Assembly (NCBI RefSeq): GCF_019049285.1 | Contig: NZ_JAGMUL010000198.1 | Coordinates: forward strand, 91,486 to 155,485 | DNA: 64,000 nucleotides | Origin: Streptomyces sp. AC550_RSS872 | GTDB taxonomy: Bacteria > Actinomycetota > Actinomycetes > Streptomycetales > Streptomycetaceae | Reading direction: 5' to 3' | In this document: positions 39,963 through 47,284 of the stretch, one piece after another | Numbering within the stretch: position 1 is the first letter of the stretch | Layout of the letters: every line of letters begins with the position of its first letter | Position numbers and translations under genes: made by a program | The notes under the pieces: model-generated | What the model was told of the DNA's origin: nothing | The model's input: only the letters and a program-made list of their open reading frames with translations | Databases searched by the model: none

Positions 39963-40442
39963 GTGCGCCGCGCCGTCTGTCCCGGGTCGTTCGACCCGAT
40001 CACCAACGGACACCTCGACATCATTTCCCGCGCCTCGAGGCTGTATGACGAGGTCTACGTCGCCGTCATGATCAACAAGGCCAAGAAGGGCCTGTTCGAG
40101 GTCGACGAGCGACTCGACCTCATCCGCCAGGTCACGGCCGAGTACGGAAACGTCCGCGTCGAGGCCTTCCACGGCCTCCTCGTCGACTTCTGCAAGCAGC
40201 GCGACATCCCGGCCATCGTGAAGGGCCTGCGCGCCGTCAGCGACTTCGACTACGAGCTGCAAATGGCCCAGATGAACAACGGCCTGTCGGGCGTGGAGAC
40301 CCTCTTCGTCCCGACCAACCCCACCTACAGCTTCCTGTCCTCCTCCCTCGTGAAGGAGGTGGCGACCTGGGGCGGGGACGTCTCCCACCTCGTGCCGCCG
40401 GTGGTTCTGGAGGCCCTCAACAAGCGCCTGCGCAAGGACTGA
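39963..40442 (+). CDS. coaD: phosphopantetheine adenylyltransferase
   Basis: CoaD of 159 residues, the penultimate step of coenzyme A synthesis. The HxGH-type motif appears as CPGSFDPITNGHLDII, and the substrate and ATP sites as IVKGLRAVSDFDYELQMAQM and NPTYSFLSSSLVKEV. GTG 39963 is chosen: it gives the normal length and follows GAGGG. Usual neighbour of rsmD in actinobacteria. Confidence 0.96.
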   Translation: MRRAVCPGSFDPITNGHLDIISRASRLYDEVYVAVMINKAKKGLFEVDERLDLIRQVTAEYGNVRVEAFHGLLVDFCKQRDIPAIVKGLRAVSDFDYELQMAQMNNGLSGVETLFVPTNPTYSFLSSSLVKEVATWGGDVSHLVPPVVLEALNKRLRKD

Positions 40443-40500
40443 TGGGGCTACAGTCGTCCCGTCCGTCTCCATCACAGCTGTAGAGAGTGGCGAGCACACG

Positions 40501-41583
40501 GTGGACGTGCAGAAGAAGCTCGACGAGATCGTCGCGGCGGTCTCAGGTGCCCGGTCGATGCCCATGTCGGCCTCGTGCGTGGTCAACCGCGCCGAACTGC
40601 TCGCGATGCTGGAAGAGGTCCGTGCGGCCCTGCCCGGTTCCCTCGCCCAGGCCCAGGAGCTGATCGGCGGCCGTGAGCAGATGGTCGAGCAGGCCCGCCA
40701 GGAGGCCGAGCGGATCATCCAGGGCGCGCACGCCGAGCGCGGCTCCCTGATCTCCGACACCGAGGTCGCCCGCCGCTCCCAGGCCGAGGCCGACCGCATC
40801 CTCGCCGAGGCCCGCAAGGAGGCCGAGGACGTCCGTGCGGAGGCCGACGACTACGTCGACTCCAAGCTCGCCAACTTCGAGGTCGTCCTCACCAAGACCC
40901 TCGGCTCCGTCGGCCGCGGCCGCGAGAAGCTCCTCGGCACCGGCCCCGGCACCGACGAGAACGGCTACGAGGACGAGGACGCCCCCGAGCGCAGCCACGA
41001 CCCGGAGACCCTGCGCCGCAGCGCCGACGATTACGTCGACGTCAAGCTCGGCGCCTTCGAGGCGGTCCTGGCCAAGACCCTGGAGGCCGTCGGCCGCGGC
41101 CGGCAGAAGCTGCACGGCCGGATCGCCACCGACGACCTCGGCGCCCTCGCCGACGACACCGGCACCGTCCAGCACTCCAGCGACGCCGACTACCTCGCCG
41201 ACCTCGCCGCGCTCGCGGAGCAGGACACCCCGGCGGCCTCCGCCGAGCAGCCGGCGGCGGCCGTACCGCCACAGCCGCAGTACGACCCGCAGACCGCGCA
41301 GCCGGCGTACGGCTACCAGCAGCAGACCGCGGATCCCTACGGCTACCAGCAGCAGTACGGCGGCCAGCAGGACCCGTACGGCTACCAGCAGGCCGACCCC
41401 TACGCCTACCAGGGCTACGCCCCCCAGCAGGCCGCCTACGACCCGGGCCAGGACCAGCACCAGGTCCCGCAGCAGGCCGCGCAGGGCAACCAGGGTTACG
41501 CGCTCGACGAGACCAGTCTCTTCGACACCGGCATGATCAGCGCGGAGCAGCTGCGGGCCTACGAGCAGGGGCGAGGTCAGTAA
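40501..41583 (+). CDS. DivIVA/SepIVA-like coiled-coil protein with Tyr/Gln-rich tail
   Basis: A 360-residue protein. Residues ~35-130 are a long coiled coil (EQMVEQARQEAERII, ADRILAEARKEAEDV). A tandem unit SADDYVDxKLxxFExxLxKT with SVGRGRxKL follows; it occurs twice (residues ~115 and ~175). Residues ~245-325 are a low-complexity PYGYQQQ tail. Position between coaD and yceD-rpmF-rnc parallels mycobacterial SepIVA (Rv2927c), a DivIVA-like division/growth factor, so a polarity or septum role is a reasonable inference. Some databases label such proteins ATP synthase F0 subunit B-like because of the coiled coil; that label should not be trusted. Confidence 0.75.
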   Translation: MDVQKKLDEIVAAVSGARSMPMSASCVVNRAELLAMLEEVRAALPGSLAQAQELIGGREQMVEQARQEAERIIQGAHAERGSLISDTEVARRSQAEADRILAEARKEAEDVRAEADDYVDSKLANFEVVLTKTLGSVGRGREKLLGTGPGTDENGYEDEDAPERSHDPETLRRSADDYVDVKLGAFEAVLAKTLEAVGRGRQKLHGRIATDDLGALADDTGTVQHSSDADYLADLAALAEQDTPAASAEQPAAAVPPQPQYDPQTAQPAYGYQQQTADPYGYQQQYGGQQDPYGYQQADPYAYQGYAPQQAAYDPGQDQHQVPQQAAQGNQGYALDETSLFDTGMISAEQLRAYEQGRGQ

Positions 41584-41667
41584 GGGACAGCCGGATTGGG
41601 CCGTGAGCGGAAGGTCCAGTATCCTGGCTCTTCGGTCGCGTGTACGTCCGCGATCAACGCTGCCCTG

Positions 41668-41710
41668 GATACCGAGGTAGGTCACCCTACTGGTATCTGG
41701 TCAGTGACCA
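41668..41710 (+). promoter_or_regulatory. structured leader of yceD-rpmF
   Basis: Two adjacent structures precede yceD. One is a hairpin of GATACC (41668-41673) with GGTATC (41692-41697), extended by GTAGG (41677-41681) with CCTAC (41686-41690). The other is the perfect palindrome TGGTCAGTGACCA (41698-41710). They end 32 bp before the GTG start. Confidence 0.6.
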
Positions 41711-41742
41711 TCTGAGCTCAGCAGATCGAAAGCAGGAACGGC

Positions 41743-42393
41743 GTGACAGCCCGCCTCGACCACCGCAACCCTCTCGTGTTCGACACGCACGAGCTGGGCC
41801 GGCGGCCCGGTGCGCTACAGCGCATGACCCGCACGGTCGACGCCCCGAAGGACCTCGGTCTCAAGGACGTCATCGGAGTGCCGGAAGGCGCCCCGGTGGA
41901 GCTCGAACTCCGACTCGAGTCGGTCATGGAAGGTGTGCTTGTCACAGGCACCGGCCGTGCACAGGCCGAGGGGGAGTGCGTAAGGTGTCTGGAGCCGCTT
42001 CAGCTCGACGTCGAAGCGGAATTCCAGGAGATGTTCTCGTACCCTGACGCCGACGATCGGGGCCGTCACCCTCACGGTGCGGAACCCGGCGACGACGCCG
42101 AGGACGACGAGGACAGGCTCTTTCTCGAGGACGGCTTGTTCGACCTCGAATCCGTGCTGCGTGATGCGGTGGTGCTCGCACTGCCGATGCAGCCGGTGTG
42201 CCAGGAAGACTGCCCGGGACTGTGCGCCGAGTGCGGTGCGCGCCTTGCGGACGACCCGGACCACCACCATGACGCCGTCGACATTCGTTGGGCGGCATTG
42301 CAGGGACTCGCCGGTTCACTCGAAGACGGCGAGAAGGACGAGATGAGCGGCGCTGACGCGGAAGCGGGCGTCGACGAGAAGCAGGAGAAGTAG
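41743..42393 (+). CDS. yceD: YceD/DUF177 family protein
   Basis: Protein of 216 residues. DUF177 proteins lie upstream of rpmF in most bacteria and are linked to 23S rRNA maturation. Metal-site-like cysteines are visible in GECVRCLEPL and in CQEDCPGLCAECG. An acidic insertion (DDAEDDEDRL) and a charged C-terminus (GVDEKQEK) are typical of actinobacterial members. GTG 41743 (VTARLDHRNPLVFDTHELGR). Two bases separate its stop from rpmF, so the pair is one operon. Confidence 0.9.
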   Translation: MTARLDHRNPLVFDTHELGRRPGALQRMTRTVDAPKDLGLKDVIGVPEGAPVELELRLESVMEGVLVTGTGRAQAEGECVRCLEPLQLDVEAEFQEMFSYPDADDRGRHPHGAEPGDDAEDDEDRLFLEDGLFDLESVLRDAVVLALPMQPVCQEDCPGLCAECGARLADDPDHHHDAVDIRWAALQGLAGSLEDGEKDEMSGADAEAGVDEKQEK

Positions 42394-42395
42394 CC

Positions 42396-42569
42396 GTGGC
42401 TGTTCCGAAGCGGAAGATGTCGCGCAGCAACACGCGCCACCGCCGGTCGCAGTGGAAGGCTGCGGTCCCCACCCTGGTTGCGTGCGAGCGCTGCCACGAG
42501 CCCAAGCAGCAGCACATCGCGTGCCCGTCTTGTGGCACCTACAACAAGCGCCAGGTCCTCGAGGTCTGA
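42396..42569 (+). CDS. rpmF: 50S ribosomal protein L32
   Basis: L32 of 57 residues, starting GTG (VAVPKRKMSRSNTRHRRSQW) two bases after yceD. The two CxxC pairs (CERC and CPSC) make it the zinc-binding form. Ends KRQVLEV. Expected in the large ribosomal subunit. Confidence 0.97.
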   Translation: MAVPKRKMSRSNTRHRRSQWKAAVPTLVACERCHEPKQQHIACPSCGTYNKRQVLEV

Positions 42570-42588
42570 GCGGCTGGTGAGAGGCACT

Positions 42589-43431
42589 GTGTCCACTGCC
42601 AAGAAGGCGGAAGACGCCATGGCGGACCCACACGCCCGTAAGAAGGCGGACAACCAGGCCTCGTCCCACACGCTGTTGGAAGGGCGGCTCGGGTACAAGC
42701 TCGAGTCCGCCCTTCTGGTGCGTGCACTGACCCACCGGTCGTACGCATACGAGAACGGCGGCCTGCCCACCAACGAGCGCCTGGAGTTCCTCGGGGACTC
42801 CGTCCTCGGCCTCGTTGTCACGGACACGCTGTACCGCACCCACCCCGACCTGCCCGAAGGCCAGCTGGCCAAGTTGCGGGCCGCGGTGGTCAACTCGCGT
42901 GCGCTGGCGGAGGTCGGCCGTGGGCTCGACCTGGGCTCCTTCATCCGGCTCGGCCGCGGTGAAGAGGGCACGGGCGGCCGGGACAAGGCATCGATCCTCG
43001 CCGACACCCTGGAAGCGGTGATCGGCGCGGTCTATCTCGACCAGGGCCTGGACTCGGCGGCGGAGCTGGTGCACCGCCTGTTCGACCCGCTGATCGAGAA
43101 GTCCTCGAACCTCGGAGCCGGCCTGGACTGGAAGACGTCCCTCCAGGAGCTCACCGCGACCGAAGGCCTCGGCGTCCCCGAGTACCTGGTCACGGAGACC
43201 GGCCCCGACCACGAGAAGACCTTCACTGCTGCCGCCCGCGTCGGAGGCGTCTCGTACGGCACCGGCACCGGCCGCAGCAAGAAGGAGGCGGAGCAGCAGG
43301 CCGCGGAATCCGCGTGGCGGTCCATCCGGGCCGCGGCGGACGAGCGCGCCAAGAAGGCGAAGGCGGCAGCGGATGCCGCCGAGCCGGATCCGGCTGAGCC
43401 GGACGCCGACACGTCGTCGGCCTCCGCCTGA
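42589..43431 (+). CDS. rnc: ribonuclease III
   Basis: RNase III of about 280 residues (AbsB in S. coelicolor, where it affects antibiotic gene expression by processing transcripts). The catalytic signature NERLEFLGDSVLGLVV and the downstream ADTLEAVIGAVYLDQG carry the metal-binding Glu/Asp residues. A C-terminal dsRNA-binding domain (DWKTSLQELTATEGLG, GTGTGRSKKEAEQQAAESAW) and an Ala/Glu/Asp tail follow. The start is uncertain among GTG 42577, GTG 42589 (after GAGAGG) and ATG 42619. Confidence 0.96.
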   Translation: MSTAKKAEDAMADPHARKKADNQASSHTLLEGRLGYKLESALLVRALTHRSYAYENGGLPTNERLEFLGDSVLGLVVTDTLYRTHPDLPEGQLAKLRAAVVNSRALAEVGRGLDLGSFIRLGRGEEGTGGRDKASILADTLEAVIGAVYLDQGLDSAAELVHRLFDPLIEKSSNLGAGLDWKTSLQELTATEGLGVPEYLVTETGPDHEKTFTAAARVGGVSYGTGTGRSKKEAEQQAAESAWRSIRAAADERAKKAKAAADAAEPDPAEPDADTSSASA

Positions 43432-43528
43432 CCGAACAGAGCGATCCGAGCGCCCGTACCCCGCCGTGGGGCGGGCGCTCGGTCCATTCAGTGGCCCGAC
43501 GGGCCCACGCAGGTGGACGGGGGATCCC

Positions 43529-44389
43529 ATGCCCGAGTTGCCCGAGGTCGAGGTCGTACGGCGGGGCCTGGAGCGGTGGGTCGCCCATCGCACGGTCGCC
43601 GACGCCGAGGTGCTGCACCCGCGTGCCGTACGCCGTCACCTCGCCGGCGCGGACGACTTCGCGCACCGCCTCAAGGGCCACCGCATCGGCACGCCCAGCC
43701 GCCGCGGCAAGTACCTGTGGCTGCCCCTCGAGGACACGCACCAGTCGATCCTCGCCCACCTCGGGATGAGCGGTCAGCTGCTGGTCCAGCCGCAGAACGC
43801 CCCCGACGAGAAGCACCTCAGGATCCGGGTCCGGTTCGCGGACGCCCTCGGCACCGAGCTGCGGTTCGTCGACCAACGCACCTTCGGCGGCCTGTCGTTG
43901 CACGACAACACCGCCGACGGACTGCCCGACGTCATCGCGCACATCGCCCGCGACCCCCTGGACCCGCTCTTCGACGACGAGGCCTTCCACCGGGCCCTGC
44001 GCCGCAAGCGCACCACCATCAAACGGGCCCTGCTCGACCAGTCGTTGATCAGCGGCGTCGGCAACATCTACGCGGACGAGGCCCTGTGGCGCACCCGCCT
44101 CCACTACGACCGCCCGACCGCGACCTTCACGCGTCCGCGCAGCCTCGAACTCCTGGGCCACGTAAGGGACGTGATGAACGCGGCCCTCGCGGTGGGCGGC
44201 ACCAGCTTCGACAGCCTGTACGTCAACGTCAATGGCGAGTCGGGCTACTTCGACCGGTCGCTCGACGCCTACGGCCGTGAGGGACTGCCCTGCAAGCGGT
44301 GCGGTACGCCGATGCGCAGGCGGGCCTGGATGAACCGGTCCAGCTACTTCTGCCCGAAGTGTCAGAGGGCGCCGCGCGTCTCGTCGTAG
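43529..44389 (+). CDS. mutM: formamidopyrimidine-DNA glycosylase
   Basis: MutM/Fpg of 286 residues, excising 8-oxoguanine. The catalytic N-terminal MPELPEVE (Pro2, Glu3), the conserved Lys in RRGKYLWLPL, the helix-two-turn-helix ALLDQSLISGVGNIYADEAL, and the zinc finger CKRC...CPKC are all intact. Its last 28 bp overlap the convergent HxlR-type gene. Belongs to the rnc-mutM-smc-ftsY conserved order. Confidence 0.96.
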   Translation: MPELPEVEVVRRGLERWVAHRTVADAEVLHPRAVRRHLAGADDFAHRLKGHRIGTPSRRGKYLWLPLEDTHQSILAHLGMSGQLLVQPQNAPDEKHLRIRVRFADALGTELRFVDQRTFGGLSLHDNTADGLPDVIAHIARDPLDPLFDDEAFHRALRRKRTTIKRALLDQSLISGVGNIYADEALWRTRLHYDRPTATFTRPRSLELLGHVRDVMNAALAVGGTSFDSLYVNVNGESGYFDRSLDAYGREGLPCKRCGTPMRRRAWMNRSSYFCPKCQRAPRVSS

Positions 44390-44763
44390 CGCCGGCGTGC
44401 GTCGAGCACGCCGTCCATCTGGCCCTCCACGAAGTGGATGAGGCTCAGCAACCGCTCGGCGACCCCGCGTCCGAGCGGCGTCAGCTCGTAGTCGACCCTC
44501 GGCGGATTGGTCGGCTGGGCCTCGCGGTGCACCAGGCCGTCCCGCTCCAGGGCGTGCAGCGTCTGGGACAGCATCTTCTCGCTGACGCCGTCGACGCGGC
44601 GGCGCAGCTCGTTGAAGCGCAGCGAGCCCTCGTACAGGGCGCCGAGCGTGAGTCCGCCCCAGCGGCCCGTGACGTGCTCCAGCGTGCCGCGCGAGGGACA
44701 GGCCTTGGCGAACACGTTGTACGGGAGGTCCTGCGCCTCCGTGCGCGCGTGCTTGGTGTCCAT
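44362..44763 (-). CDS. HxlR family transcriptional regulator
   Basis: Winged-helix HxlR/DUF24 regulator of 133 residues. CPSRGTLEHVTGRWGGLTLG with the conserved Cys22-type position, LRFNELRRRVDGVSEKMLSQ, TLHALERDGLVHRE and ELTPLGRGVAERL. Several relatives sense quinones, aldehydes or redox through the N-terminal Cys; whether this one does is unknown. No divergent target gene: upstream lies the convergent-direction end of the CAP gene. A perfect 17-bp palindrome 42 bp upstream is a likely autoregulatory operator. Confidence 0.9.
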   Translation of the reverse strand: MDTKHARTEAQDLPYNVFAKACPSRGTLEHVTGRWGGLTLGALYEGSLRFNELRRRVDGVSEKMLSQTLHALERDGLVHREAQPTNPPRVDYELTPLGRGVAERLLSLIHFVEGQMDGVLDARRRYDETRGAL

Positions 44764-44804
44764 TCCTTAAGCGTACTCCAACGCAGCGCTGACGCTGAGT
44801 TTGC

Positions 44805-44821
44805 GCTAACTTCCAGTTAGC
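44805..44821 (-). promoter_or_regulatory. 17-bp palindrome, candidate HxlR operator
   Basis: GCTAACT-TCC-AGTTAGC is a perfect palindrome located 42-58 bp upstream of the HxlR start codon, spaced like a repressor site over its promoter. Confidence 0.65.
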
Positions 44822-44864
44822 TTTCGCTGAAATGAACGCGGGGACGGGTACGAGATCAGTACCG

Positions 44865-46010
44865 TCAGTACCCGAAGTCCTGCGTCCACCAGGGTCCGCC
44901 CGCGCCGAAGTGCACGCCGACTCCCAGGGTCTTGAAGTCGCAGTTCAGGATGTTGGCCTTGTGGCCCGGGCTGTTCATCCAGGCGTCCATCACCGCGGCC
45001 GCGTCGGCCTGGCCGCGGGCTATGTTCTCGCCGCCGAGGTCGGTGATGCCGGCCTTCGCGGCGCGGTCCCACGGGGACGCCCCGCTCGGGTCGGTGTGGT
45101 CGAAGAAGCCCCGCGCGGCCATGTCCTCGCTGAAGTCCTGGGCCAGGTCCGTGAGCGAGCTGTTGGCGGCGACCGCGCCGCAGCCGACCTGCGCGCGCTC
45201 CTGGTTGACCAGCTGGAGCACCTCGGCCGCGGCGGCGGCCTGGGCGGACATCTCCACAGGGGCGCCGGTCTGCTCGCGCTCCGGTTCCCTCTCCTTCTCC
45301 GGCGCCTTCGTGGCCGTACGGGAAGGAGTCTCCTTCGGCTTCTTGCTGGGTGTGGCCGACGGCTTCTTCGACGGGGTCTTCGTCGGCGCGGCCGAGGACG
45401 TCGACGGGGCCGGAGAGGCGGGCCGCTCGGCGTCACGGCTGGTCGAGGAGCCGTTGTCCTGGCTGTCGGCGTCGCCGGACGTGCCGCCCTGCTCGGTGGG
45501 GACGTTGGTCGGGGTGTCGGCGGCCTGCACCTTGTCCGCGCCGCTGCCGCCGCCGAGCTGGTAGTTGTCGATGCCGGGCACCACGCCCGCGGCGACCGCG
45601 ACCGTGCCCAGGGCGACCGCTGCGGAGACGCCGAGCAGCCCGGTCTTCACCGGCGCCACAGCCTTCTTCTTGCGTCGGCGGTGCGAGCCGCCCCCGGGAC
45701 GCCCGGAGCCGGCGCTGGGCGTGAAGCCGTCACTGCGGAAGGCGGCGGTCTCCTCGTCCGGGAACGTCGTGGTGCCGGTGATCCGGTCGTAGTCGTCGTC
45801 CGAGGCGAACAGATAGGCGTCGCTCTTCGCGTAGGCCTCGGCGTACGCCTCCGGGTTCAGATAGGGCGCGATGCCCATCGTCGGGCGGTCGCCGCCGGAC
45901 GAGTCCAGTGGGCTGCCGTGGCCCTCCGTGAAAGAGCCGTCCGTATGTGTGACCCCCGCGGCGCGGCCCGTGGCGGCGCGGCCGGCGGCGGAGCGTCGGT
46001 GGCGTCCCAT
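44865..46010 (-). CDS. membrane-anchored CAP (SCP/PR-1) domain protein
   Basis: A 381-residue protein. An N-terminal ~120-residue cytoplasmic region (ends in basic HRRRKKKAVAPVK) is followed by a TM segment (LLGVSAAVALGTVAVAAGVV) and a long Ser/Thr/Pro/Lys-rich extracellular linker. The C-terminal CAP domain includes VLQLVNQERAQVGCGAVAAN, GFFDHTDPSGASPWDRA, GGENIARGQADAAAVMDAWM and NSPGHKANILNCDFKTLGVG. CAP proteins bind lipids or act at the envelope; bacterial roles are mostly unknown. Two cysteines (in VGCGA and LNCDF) probably form a disulfide. Confidence 0.88.
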   Translation of the reverse strand: MGRHRRSAAGRAATGRAAGVTHTDGSFTEGHGSPLDSSGGDRPTMGIAPYLNPEAYAEAYAKSDAYLFASDDDYDRITGTTTFPDEETAAFRSDGFTPSAGSGRPGGGSHRRRKKKAVAPVKTGLLGVSAAVALGTVAVAAGVVPGIDNYQLGGGSGADKVQAADTPTNVPTEQGGTSGDADSQDNGSSTSRDAERPASPAPSTSSAAPTKTPSKKPSATPSKKPKETPSRTATKAPEKEREPEREQTGAPVEMSAQAAAAAEVLQLVNQERAQVGCGAVAANSSLTDLAQDFSEDMAARGFFDHTDPSGASPWDRAAKAGITDLGGENIARGQADAAAVMDAWMNSPGHKANILNCDFKTLGVGVHFGAGGPWWTQDFGY

Positions 46011-46162
46011 GTCCTGGCCTTCCTCGTCCCTGCGGTCTCAAGATCCCCACAGAACTCACTCGATCGTGTGAGTTTCATATGGGGTTCATTGGGTGGGGAC
46101 GGTACCCCATGGCGCCAGGGGAGGAAGTGCCCGGAGGGACATTGGCCCGTTAGGTTGCAGTC

Positions 46163-46444
46163 ATGAGCGAGGATGTACGGCTGGTCGCCTGGGTGCGTGG
46201 ACGTGTCCAAGGTGTGGGTTTCCGCTGGTTCACGCGGGCCAAGGCGCTCGAGATCGGTGGCCTGAGTGGTTTTGCTCTCAATTTGGCCGACGGTCGGGTC
46301 CAGGTGGTCGCGGAGGGCTCGCGAGAAGGCTGTGAAGGGCTCCTCGGTTGGCTCGAGGGCGACGACACGCCCGGGCGGGTGGACGGCGTCACCGAGATCT
46401 GGGACACACCTCGTGGGGGTTACGACGGCTTCGCCATCCGCTGA
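46163..46444 (+). CDS. acyP: acylphosphatase
   Basis: A 93-residue acylphosphatase, hydrolysing carboxyl-phosphate bonds. GRVQGVGFRWFTR holds the phosphate-binding loop and catalytic Arg; the catalytic Asn lies in LNLADGRVQVVAEG. The C-terminal YDGFAIR matches the family FxIR ending. It is found upstream of smc in many actinobacteria. Confidence 0.93.
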   Translation: MSEDVRLVAWVRGRVQGVGFRWFTRAKALEIGGLSGFALNLADGRVQVVAEGSREGCEGLLGWLEGDDTPGRVDGVTEIWDTPRGGYDGFAIR

Positions 46445-46827
46445 GCCGTATCTGTAAACAGGCCCTGGCGCAAGCGGAGGGACCTGCCACCGGCAACTGC
46501 CCCGAGCAGAAATGAGCAGGTGGTTGCCAAGAAGCGCACGTGGTGGCAGGCTCCGCACTCAAGGATGATCGCCACGCCCCGAGGGCCCCGCAGGAGTCGC
46601 CGCGCAGCCGTATTCCGGCCGTGTGCCACCGGGTTCGCCCGCCAATACGGGGCGTGATCGTGTTGACCGTCAAACTTTTTGGTGAGACGCTGAAAGCCCC
46701 GCGCACCTTCGCTGTTTGGCGTGGCTGAACGGCAGCACAACTCCAGGCCTGCCAAGCAACCGCGGGTGCGAATCCCTCACGACCCACACCGCTTCGGTCG
46801 GTCACTCAGTGTGGAGGACCATCCATC
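46445..46827. other. 383-bp spacer with a tRNA-like remnant
   Basis: No protein gene is supported. TTGACC at 46663-46668 resembles a -35 box. A D-arm-like segment (GTGGCTGAACGGCAGCAC, 46721-46738) and a T-arm-like GGGTGCGAATCCC (46764-46776) follow, at tRNA-like spacing. GTTTGGC (46714-46720) can pair with GCCAAGC (46751-46757), but no proper acceptor or anticodon stem forms. Best read as a degenerate tRNA or an unrelated structured RNA. Confidence 0.35.
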
Positions 46828-47031
46828 ATGGCAAAGGCGCTTCTCGGTTACGTCGGCGGCTCCGACCCTCGACTCCTCGCCGAGATGCGACGGCTCCAGC
46901 AGCGCGTCCAGGACCTGGAATCCGAGCTCGGACGGATCCAGGCCGAGAACGACGCTCTGCAGGCTGCCGCTTCTCACGACAGGATCATGGAGAGCATCGA
47001 CGCACACCAGGCGGAGCCTGCGCTCACCTGA
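46828..47031 (+). CDS. small coiled-coil protein upstream of smc
   Basis: A 67-residue protein: an N-terminal MAKALLGYVGGSDPRLLAEM followed by a heptad coiled coil (RLQQRVQDLESELGRIQAEN). ATG 46828 follows GGAGG at about seven bases, a good ribosome binding site. Small proteins with this MAKALLGYVGG start appear to be conserved in actinobacteria (recalled), often near smc. Function unknown. The coiled coil suggests dimerisation or docking to a larger coiled-coil partner. Confidence 0.8.
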   Translation: MAKALLGYVGGSDPRLLAEMRRLQQRVQDLESELGRIQAENDALQAAASHDRIMESIDAHQAEPALT

Positions 47032-47132
47032 TCACTGCATCGCTCCACAACAGCACAAGCAGTGGTTGGGCAGCCCGTATCCCACCGCTAAGTAGTTGTC
47101 AGGCGACTGCTGTGTCAGCCGTCAGAAGTTGC

Positions 47133-47154
47133 AAGGGACGCTTCGGCGTCCCTT
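47133..47154 (+). terminator. terminator between the small coiled-coil gene and smc
   Basis: AAGGGACGC (47133-47141) pairs perfectly with GCGTCCCTT (47146-47154) around TTCG, followed by a pyrimidine tract (CTCTCTTG). Confidence 0.85.
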
Positions 47155-47284
47155 CTCTCTTGCCCCCGGCTTACTGCCCCGCGCATCCTTTCACCCTCTT
47201 TAACGTCTGGTGTGCCCTGCGCGTTCATCGGTGAAACCGTGGGTTCATGGAGTGACATCCGGGCGGAAGGTAGAGTCCAGCGGC

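Noticed and set aside
42478..42588. A longer rnc start upstream, inside rpmF
   Set aside because: It would run through the rpmF coding sequence in another frame; starts at 42577-42619 fit the family and have ribosome binding signals.
46714..46776. A functional tRNA gene
   Set aside because: Acceptor ends do not pair and no five-base-pair anticodon stem with a seven-base loop can be drawn.
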